A stretch of 10,260 nucleotides of DNA, taken from positions 1-10,260 of the forward strand of contig JBNRMS010000058.1 in NCBI GenBank assembly GCA_050309735.1, read 5' to 3'. Below, in pieces: positions 5,457-10,260 of this stretch. The notes below the pieces were generated by a model. The model did no database searches. It was not told where the DNA came from and worked only from the letters and a program-made list of their open reading frames with translations. The position numbers were made by a program, and so were the translations under genes. Source of the DNA: UMGS1002 sp050309735. GTDB lineage: Bacteria; Bacillota; Clostridia; Oscillospirales; CAG-272. Position 1 is the first letter of the stretch. Every line of letters starts with the position of its first letter.

Positions 5457-5506
5457 GGTGGAGCACCACCAAGAAGCGGAATGCTGTTCCTGCCGTCCGT
5501 CTGGGT
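5432..5506 (+). promoter_or_regulatory. ZTP riboswitch (pfl motif) upstream of purE
   Basis: The pfl pattern is visible. P1 is TTCCGC (5437-5442) with GCGGAA (5476-5481). Next comes AACTGACGG (family A-C-U-G-G-C-G-G), then a hairpin GGTGG-AGCA-CCACC (5457-5470), AAGAAGCG (5471-5478), and the conserved CCGTCTGGG (5497-5505). The pseudoknot GACGG (5447-5451) with CCGTC (5497-5501) forms fully; compared with the usual GGCGG/CCGCC both sides have changed together, which supports a real structure. ZTP riboswitches sense ZMP/ZTP, which builds up when 10-formyl-THF is short, and commonly control purine and folate genes, as here. Confidence 0.9.
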
Positions 5507-5542
5507 GCACTTACTTACTAATGGAGCAAGTGCGCTCTTTTT
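5503..5542 (+). terminator. Intrinsic terminator of the ZTP riboswitch
   Basis: GGGTGCACTT (5503-5512) pairs with AAGTGCGCTC (5528-5537), ten pairs including two G-U, followed by TTTTT (5538-5542), GA and another T-run. Its left arm overlaps the conserved TGGG of the aptamer, so ligand binding should block termination and switch the operon on, in line with known ZTP riboswitches. Confidence 0.8.
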
Positions 5543-5591
5543 GATTTTTCAGGCACAAATCTACCCCAAACAGAAAGGCATGGTCATATTT

Positions 5592-6089
5592 ATGAAAAAA
5601 GTTGCGATTATAATGGGGAGCGACAGCGACCTCCCAACAGTCAAAAAGGCCGCACAAACTCTCTCTGACCTCGGAATACCCTTTGAGGCTCATGTTTGGT
5701 CGGCCCACCGCACCCCGAGCGAGGTTCGCGACTTCAGCGCAGCGGCTCGGGAGCGGGGCTTTGGCGTTATCATAGCCGCCGCCGGAATGGCGGCGCACCT
5801 TGCAGGTGCCATTGCCGCGAACACCACCCTGCCTGTAATCGGAATACCTATAAAATCCGGCTCTTTAGGCGGGATTGACGCGCTGCTCTCAACTGTTCAG
5901 ATGCCCTCGGGAATACCTGTGGCAACTGTTGCGGTCAACGGTGCCGTCAATGCCGCCCTGCTTGCGGCAGAGATCCTCTCGCTCACCGAGCCGGCGCTGG
6001 CCAAAAAACTTGACGAGAAGCGAGAAGTCTACAGCGCTCGGGTGCTTGAGAAAAACCGAGCCGTTGAGGACGAGCTTAATAAGAACTGA
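5592..6089 (+). CDS. purE: N5-carboxyaminoimidazole ribonucleotide mutase (PurE)
   Basis: It converts N5-CAIR to CAIR in purine synthesis (class I PurE). The 165-residue length from ATG 5592 is normal. Motifs are MGSDSDLP (8-15), SAHRTP (37-42, catalytic His39), the AAGMAAHLAG loop (63-72; most relatives have HLPG), LPVIGIPI (80-87) and VQMPSGIPVATVAV (102-115). The upstream ribosome site AGAAAGG (5572-5578) is 13 bases from this ATG; an in-frame ATG at 5580 is too close to it, and family members begin with K-K-V-A-I-I-M-G-S right at the start. purK, the usual partner making N5-CAIR, is not seen in the window. First gene of the riboswitch-controlled operon. Confidence 0.95.
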   Translation: MKKVAIIMGSDSDLPTVKKAAQTLSDLGIPFEAHVWSAHRTPSEVRDFSAAARERGFGVIIAAAGMAAHLAGAIAANTTLPVIGIPIKSGSLGGIDALLSTVQMPSGIPVATVAVNGAVNAALLAAEILSLTEPALAKKLDEKREVYSARVLEKNRAVEDELNKN

Positions 6090-6105
6090 GCACCATTTTC
6101 ACCCT

Positions 6106-6181
6106 TTGCGTGAAACTTTGATTTAAGCCTTTGCTCGCAACAGTTTCACGCGCGAATTTATTGAAGCCGCCCGAGGGCGGC
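6106..6181 (+). repeat. Two inverted repeats in the purE-purC gap
   Basis: GCGTGAAACT (6108-6117) and AGTTTCACGC (6142-6151) are perfect 10-bp inverted repeats around 24 bases. Within the loop CGCAA (6136-6140) could compete for TTGCG (6106-6110). A second strong hairpin GCCGCC-CGAG-GGCGGC (6166-6181) ends three bases before the purC ribosome site GGAG (6184-6187). Neither is followed by a T-run, so they look like RNA-stability, processing or translation-control elements rather than terminators. Confidence 0.5.
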
Positions 6182-6194
6182 ATGGAGATTAAAT

Positions 6195-6905
6195 ATGGAA
6201 AAAAGAGAGCTGCTCTATGAGGGCAAAGCCAAATTAGTGTATTCAACCGAAAACCCCGACTATGTTATCGTCTCATATAAGGACGATGCCACGGCCCTTG
6301 ACGGACAAAAACGAGGAACTGTCATGGGCAAAGGAAAGGTTAACAACCGCATGTCGAATTATCTGATGGCGTTGCTTGAGAAGTCGGGCATTGCAACCCA
6401 TCTTGAGCAGGAGATCAGCGACCGCGAAACGCTTGTCAAGCGGGTTGGCATAATCCCGCTTGAGGTGATTATCCGCAACATTTCAGCCGGTTCTTTTGCG
6501 CGGCGATACGGTGTCGCCGAGGGGATTATTTTTACCGAGCCGACACTTGAGTTTTCCTACAAAAACGACGAGCTGCACGACCCGCTGATAAACGATTACC
6601 ATGCCCTTGCCCTCGGCCTTGCAACCAAAGAGGAGATAGAAAAGATCAAGGCGATGGCCTTTCGGATTAACGACATCCTCAAGGAATATTTCCTTGGCGT
6701 CGGCATACGGCTTGTCGACTTCAAGCTTGAATTCGGACGAACAACGAGCGGCGACATCGTGCTTGCCGATGAAATCTCGCCCGACACCTGCCGTTTTTGG
6801 GATGTCCACACAAACGAAAAACTTGACAAAGACCGCTTCCGCCGAGACATGGGCGGAGTTGAGGACGCCTACCGCGAGATGATGCGCCGCGTCCTTGGAG
6901 ATTAA
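6195..6905 (+). CDS. purC: Phosphoribosylaminoimidazole-succinocarboxamide synthase (SAICAR synthase)
   Basis: ATP-dependent joining of CAIR and aspartate to SAICAR, the step after PurE. The 236-residue length matches the short bacterial form. Motifs are LLYEGKAKLVY (6-16, nucleotide loop), KDDATALDGQKRG (29-41), PLEVIIRNISAGSFARRYG (88-106), LVDFKLEFGR (173-182) and ADEISPDTCRFWD (191-203). ATG 6195 follows GGAG at 6184-6187 with good spacing; a GC-rich hairpin stands just upstream of that site. purF starts five bases after the stop. Confidence 0.96.
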   Translation: MEKRELLYEGKAKLVYSTENPDYVIVSYKDDATALDGQKRGTVMGKGKVNNRMSNYLMALLEKSGIATHLEQEISDRETLVKRVGIIPLEVIIRNISAGSFARRYGVAEGIIFTEPTLEFSYKNDELHDPLINDYHALALGLATKEEIEKIKAMAFRINDILKEYFLGVGIRLVDFKLEFGRTTSGDIVLADEISPDTCRFWDVHTNEKLDKDRFRRDMGGVEDAYREMMRRVLGD

Positions 6906-6910
6906 TACAC

Positions 6911-8353
6911 GTGAGTTATTTTGCAAATATGGATAAATTAAGAGAGGAGTGCGGCGTTTTCGGCGTGCTCAGCCCCGAGAAGTGCGACGTTGCAAGCATC
7001 GCTTATTACGGCCTTTTCGCGCTTCAGCACCGGGGTCAGGAATCCTGCGGGATTACGGTGAACGACCGCGGTGTCTTTTCGACTCATAAGGACACCGGGA
7101 TTGTCGATGATGTCTTCACGCCCGAATGCCTTCTGCGGCTCGGCGAGGGAAATGGCGCCATAGGCCATGTCAGATACGGCACAACAGGCGCCAATGAACG
7201 CATCAACGCGCAGCCTATAGTCGTTAACCACATAAAGGGCGCGATGGCTCTCGCACACAACGGAAATCTTGTCAACTCAAGCGAGCTGCGAGCCGAGCTT
7301 GAGCTGCGAGGCTCGATCTTCCACACGACAAGCGACACCGAGGTTATCTCCTATATCATAACAAACAAACGCTTATCGACAAATTCGATAGAGGAAGCAG
7401 TTTGTCAGGCGGTATATGAGCTTGAAGGCGCATATTCGCTTGTTATAATGTCGCCCCGGAAGATGATTGCTCTGCGCGACCAAAACGGTTTCCGCCCGCT
7501 TTGCTACGGAAAAACTAAAGACGGCATGTATGTTGTCGCCTCTGAGAGCTGTGCGCTCGATGCGGTCGGAGCCGAGTTTATTCGCGATATCGAGCCGGGT
7601 GAGATTGTGGTTTTTGATAAATCGGGCGTTCGGAGCATCACCGAACACTGCAACAAGCGCCCCCCAACGCTCTGCGTGTTCGAGTATATTTATTTCGCCC
7701 GCCCCGATTCGGTAATCGACGGTTGCTCTGTTCATCTTGCAAGAATGCGCGCAGGAGCCTATCTTGCGCTTGAACACCCGGTTCAGGCCGACGTGGTAAT
7801 CGGCGTGCCCGACTCAGGGCTTGAAGCCGCACTCGGATATTCAAAGCAGTCGGGCATACCCTATGAGATAGGCTTTATAAAAAACAAATATATTGGGCGC
7901 ACTTTTATCGCTCCGGGGCAAAGAAGCCGCGAGGATAGGGTGAGAATAAAGCTCAATCCAATATCCTCGGCGGTTCGCGGCAAGCGGGTGGTTTTGATTG
8001 ACGACTCGATAGTCCGCGGAACAACGAGCGAGAGAATATCAAAGCTGCTGCGCGAGGCGGGGGCCACCGAGATACACATGAGAGTGTCTGCCCCTCCCTT
8101 CCTTAATCCCTGTTACTACGGCACCGATATCGACTCGCGCGACAGTCTTATTGCCAATCGACACACCATCCCCGAAATAGCCTCGATGATAGGCGTCGAT
8201 TCGCTCGGCTATCTTGGGCTCTCAAGCGCGAAACAGCTTGCCTGCGGGGTGGGCGACCGGGGATACTGCACCGCCTGCTTTGACGGCGAATATCCCACCC
8301 GCATTCCGAGCGAGTCGTGCAAATGCAGATTTGAAGGCAAGATACCCGAATAA
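6911..8353 (+). CDS. purF: Amidophosphoribosyltransferase (PurF), Fe-S type
   Basis: First committed purine step: PRPP plus glutamine to phosphoribosylamine. It has 480 residues: an N-terminal Ntn glutaminase and a C-terminal PRTase domain. EECGVFG places the catalytic cysteine at residue 14, so a 13-residue propeptide must be cut off, as in Bacillus PurF. Other motifs are LQHRGQES (38-45), RYGTTG (88-93), AHNGNL (115-120), TSDTEV (140-145) and the PRPP loop VVLIDDSIVRGTT (360-372). Cysteines 255, 401, 453 and 456 match the [4Fe-4S] ligands of B. subtilis PurF; the spacings 146 and 3 are identical and the 52 is close to 55. This suggests oxygen-sensitive stability. GTG 6911 is 10 bases after GGAG; ATG 6929 lacks a ribosome site. 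Confidence 0.96.
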   Translation: MSYFANMDKLREECGVFGVLSPEKCDVASIAYYGLFALQHRGQESCGITVNDRGVFSTHKDTGIVDDVFTPECLLRLGEGNGAIGHVRYGTTGANERINAQPIVVNHIKGAMALAHNGNLVNSSELRAELELRGSIFHTTSDTEVISYIITNKRLSTNSIEEAVCQAVYELEGAYSLVIMSPRKMIALRDQNGFRPLCYGKTKDGMYVVASESCALDAVGAEFIRDIEPGEIVVFDKSGVRSITEHCNKRPPTLCVFEYIYFARPDSVIDGCSVHLARMRAGAYLALEHPVQADVVIGVPDSGLEAALGYSKQSGIPYEIGFIKNKYIGRTFIAPGQRSREDRVRIKLNPISSAVRGKRVVLIDDSIVRGTTSERISKLLREAGATEIHMRVSAPPFLNPCYYGTDIDSRDSLIANRHTIPEIASMIGVDSLGYLGLSSAKQLACGVGDRGYCTACFDGEYPTRIPSESCKCRFEGKIPE

Positions 8354-8374
8354 TAAGGAAGAGGTAAATAACCG

Positions 8375-9415
8375 ATGAGTACCATATCAAAATCCGACAG
8401 CTACGCCGCCGCCGGCGTTGACATCACCGCGGGTTACCGCGCGGTTGAGCTGATGAAAAAGCATATTGCAAGAACGCTTACCCCCGCCTGCTCTGATGTT
8501 GGCGGTTTCGGCGGGCTCTTTGCGCTCGACCTTGCAGGGATAGGTGAGCCGGTGCTGGTCAGCGGAACCGACGGGGTTGGAACAAAGCTGAAAATCGCCT
8601 TTGTGCTTGATAAGCACGACACGATAGGTATAGACTGCGTGGCGATGTGCGTCAATGATATAATCTGCTGCGGCGCAAAGCCGATTTTTTTCCTTGACTA
8701 TATCGCCTGCGGAAAAAACATTCCCGAGAAGATTGCCGCGATAGTCGGCGGGGTTGCCGAGGGTTGCGTTCTGGCGGGCTGCGCTCTTATCGGAGGCGAG
8801 ACTGCCGAGCACCCCGGCATGATGCCCGAGGACGAATACGACATTGCCGGCTTCTCGGTGGGAATTGCCGACAAATCAAAAATTCCCGACAAAAACATGA
8901 TTTCGCCGGGCGACATCATAGTCGCCCTTCCCTCAAGCGGAGTTCATTCAAACGGCTTCTCATTGATTCGCAAGGTGTTTGATATCGGCCGCGCTGATAT
9001 TGAGCGCCCGATAGGAGAGCTTGGCGGGCGCTCGATCGGAGAGGTGCTGCTCACACCGACAAGAATTTATGTAAAATCAATGCTCGCGCTCTTTGATAGG
9101 GTGAGTGTCCGCGGAGTAACGCATATCACGGGCGGCGGATTTTACGAGAATTTCCCGCGCAGTCTCCCCGAGGGGCTTGCGGCAAGCATTGAGCAAAAGA
9201 GCATAAAAACTCCCCCGATTTTCAGCCTAATCCAAAAAGCGGGCGGGGTGAGCGAACACGATATGTTCAATACCTTCAATATGGGGGTTGGGATGAGCGT
9301 CATCGTTCCGCCCGCCGAGGCAGACACAGCACTCGAACTGCTCGCCAAAGAGGGCGAGAGCCCCTATATCATCGGTGAGATAGTAAGATCTGACAAGGGG
9401 ATTATAATCTCCTGA
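8375..9415 (+). CDS. purM: Phosphoribosylformylglycinamidine cyclo-ligase (AIR synthetase)
   Basis: ATP-dependent ring closure of FGAM to AIR. The 346-residue length is typical. Motifs are SYAAAGVDITAGYRAVE (9-25), VGGFGGLF (42-49), VSGTDGVGTKLKIA (62-75), MCVNDIICCGAKP (91-103), FFLDYIACG (105-113), IGGETAEHPGMM (139-150), PSSGVHSNGFSLIRK and THITGGGFYENFPR. ATG 8375 lies about 10 bases after AGGAAGAGG (8356-8364). The gap from purF is 21 bases, so the genes should share one transcript. Confidence 0.96.
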   Translation: MSTISKSDSYAAAGVDITAGYRAVELMKKHIARTLTPACSDVGGFGGLFALDLAGIGEPVLVSGTDGVGTKLKIAFVLDKHDTIGIDCVAMCVNDIICCGAKPIFFLDYIACGKNIPEKIAAIVGGVAEGCVLAGCALIGGETAEHPGMMPEDEYDIAGFSVGIADKSKIPDKNMISPGDIIVALPSSGVHSNGFSLIRKVFDIGRADIERPIGELGGRSIGEVLLTPTRIYVKSMLALFDRVSVRGVTHITGGGFYENFPRSLPEGLAASIEQKSIKTPPIFSLIQKAGGVSEHDMFNTFNMGVGMSVIVPPAEADTALELLAKEGESPYIIGEIVRSDKGIIIS

Positions 9416-9424
9416 TTGCATATG

Positions 9425-9453
9425 AAGCCGGGGAAACAACCCTTTCCCGGCTT
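9425..9453 (+). repeat. Hairpin in the purM-purN gap
   Basis: AAGCCGGG (9425-9432) pairs with CCCGGCTT (9446-9453); AAA (9434-9436) and TTT (9443-9445) extend it past one bulged G. There is no T-run after it, so it is more likely a transcript stabiliser or processing element (or a weak partial terminator) than a true end. It starts 9 bases after the purM stop. Confidence 0.5.
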
Positions 9454-9512
9454 ATGGGTGTGCAGGAGCGCAGAAATCAATCAAAGGGGAAAGGGGGCAA
9501 AGTATAAAGTAT

Positions 9513-10139
9513 ATGGAAAAAACAAGGATTGCCGTGCTTGTTTCGGGCGGCGGCACAAATCTTGGGGCACTGATAGGGGCTGAATCACGCGGCAAGCTCT
9601 CAAGCGGCGAGATTGCTCTTGTCATCTCAAGCAAAAAAGGAGTTTACGCGCTTGAGCGAGCAAGGGCGGCAGGAGTGCCGAGCGCCCTTGTCGAGCGCGA
9701 TGCCTGCTCCTCTCAAGAAGAATTTGAGAGGAGAATTATCGGCCTGCTTGAGAAAAACCGCATAGACCTTATAATCCTTGCCGGATTTATGAGTATTCTC
9801 AGCGCAAGCTTTACCTCGCGCTATCCCAAGCGGATAATCAACGTTCATCCGTCTCTGATTCCCTCTTTCTGCGGCAAAGGTTATTACGGCCTGCGCGTGC
9901 ACGAGGCGGCGCTCGCTTACGGCGTTAAAATAACAGGCGCGACGGTGCATTTTGTCAACGAGATACCCGACGGCGGCAGGATTATATTACAAAAGGCGGT
10001 AAAGGTCAGAGAGGGCGACACACCCGAAAGCCTTCAGCGCCGTGTTATGGAGGAGGCAGAGTGGATTATTCTGCCCGAGGCGGCCGAGATGGTTTCGGCC
10101 GAGATTATGAAGCAAAAAATAAAAAAAGGGGTAAAATAG
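9513..10139 (+). CDS. purN: Phosphoribosylglycinamide formyltransferase (GART)
   Basis: Transfers a formyl group from 10-formyl-THF to GAR, giving FGAR; this folate dependence ties the operon to the ZTP signal. The product has 208 residues. Motifs are IAVLVSGGGTNLGALI (6-21), LAGFMSIL (89-96), INVHPSLIPSFCGKGYYG (109-126) and TGATVHFVNEIPDGGRIILQ (141-160); the catalytic triad is N110, H112 and D153. The N-E-I-P-D-G-G variant of the Asp loop is common in clostridial forms. ATG 9513 has a G-rich AAGGGGG at 9491-9497, rather far (15 bases), so initiation may be modest. Confidence 0.95.
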   Translation: MEKTRIAVLVSGGGTNLGALIGAESRGKLSSGEIALVISSKKGVYALERARAAGVPSALVERDACSSQEEFERRIIGLLEKNRIDLIILAGFMSILSASFTSRYPKRIINVHPSLIPSFCGKGYYGLRVHEAALAYGVKITGATVHFVNEIPDGGRIILQKAVKVREGDTPESLQRRVMEEAEWIILPEAAEMVSAEIMKQKIKKGVK

Positions 10140-10140
10140 C

Positions 10141-10260
10141 GTGAAAGAAACAACACTCACCCCAACAAGCGAGCATAACAAAAAAGCCCTGCAAGTAAGT
10201 ATTTTTTTGCAGAGTAAAAACATTGCAGCAAAAAAACTAGCTTACAACCAACCCCTGTTT
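10141..10260 (+). CDS. Start of an unrecognised reading frame, cut by the window end
   Basis: GTG at 10141 lies one base after the purN stop and 9 bases after AAAGGGG (10125-10131), a good ribosome site. The frame is open for all 40 codons to the edge: polar start KETTLTPTSEHNKK, then ALQVSIFLQSKNIAAKKLAYNQPLF. It is more AT-rich than the pur genes. purH or purD would be expected here, but the visible start does not match the usual beginning of either, so I do not name it. Confidence 0.45.
   Translation, partial: MKETTLTPTSEHNKKALQVSIFLQSKNIAAKKLAYNQPLF

Noticed and set aside
5481..5591. Upstream extension of the purE frame
   Set aside because: The extra residues are read from the ZTP aptamer and terminator, and PurE proteins begin at the MKKVAIIMGS position.
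6483..6926. 147-codon minus-strand frame opposite purC, and similar long antisense frames in purF and purM
   Set aside because: They mirror the codon pattern of well-identified genes on the other strand and show no domains or ribosome sites.
9425..9453. Terminator after purM that would separate purN from the operon
   Set aside because: The hairpin has no T-run, and no promoter-like sequence precedes purN.
1..10260. tRNA or rRNA genes, CRISPR arrays, phage genes
   Set aside because: No cloverleaf, spaced direct repeats or phage-type genes were seen on reading both strands.

Overview
The window looks like a chromosomal piece of an anaerobic Firmicute of the Clostridia type (roughly Ruminococcaceae/Oscillospiraceae-like). 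The basis is a mid-GC genome with strong Shine-Dalgarno sites, TTGACA/TATAAT promoters, riboswitches ending in U-tract terminators, a purECFMN order and a Bacillus-type [4Fe-4S] PurF. This placement is inference from gene style, not from a marker gene.

Layout. (1) 1-126: right end of an apparent IS66-family element. (2) 149-592 (-): a short gene holding only the C-terminal part of an SPL-like radical SAM protein, with its own promoter. (3) 719-1858 (+): wecB, UDP-GlcNAc 2-epimerase. (4) 1899-4291 (+): an operon headed by a strong promoter and a cyclic-di-GMP-I (GEMM) riboswitch with a terminator. It encodes a small secreted protein, an MNT-type nucleotidyltransferase, a cupin-like/HD-GYP c-di-GMP phosphodiesterase and a HEPN protein. 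(5) 4304-4368: a large hairpin between convergent transcripts. (6) 4511-5167 (-): an Sfp-type phosphopantetheinyl transferase with its own promoter. (7) 5361-10139 (+): a purine operon with a promoter, a ZTP (pfl) riboswitch, a terminator, then purE, purC, purF, purM and purN; an unrecognised reading frame starts at 10141 and runs off the end. The longest gene-free stretch, 5168-5591, is filled by the PPTase promoter, the purine promoter, a 13-codon leader frame and the ZTP riboswitch; 5247-5360 shows nothing recognisable.

The most interesting part is the c-di-GMP-controlled operon. The riboswitch carries a readable expression platform: nucleotides 2023-2032 at the aptamer's 3' edge can pair with 2060-2069, which would break the terminator. 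That predicts that c-di-GMP turns the operon off. Because the operon encodes a complete HD-GYP phosphodiesterase, this would be a self-reinforcing (bistable) loop: low c-di-GMP leads to phosphodiesterase expression and lower c-di-GMP. The phosphodiesterase sits between an MNT and a HEPN gene, a pair normally adjacent as a toxin-antitoxin-like module, and the first gene is a secreted protein of unknown function. The HD-GYP gene also appears to begin at an ATC codon.

The purine operon covers AIR synthesis and processing steps (PurF first step, PurN, PurM, PurE, PurC) and is controlled by the alarmone-like intermediate ZTP/ZMP. purK, purD, purH, purL and purQ are not in the window.
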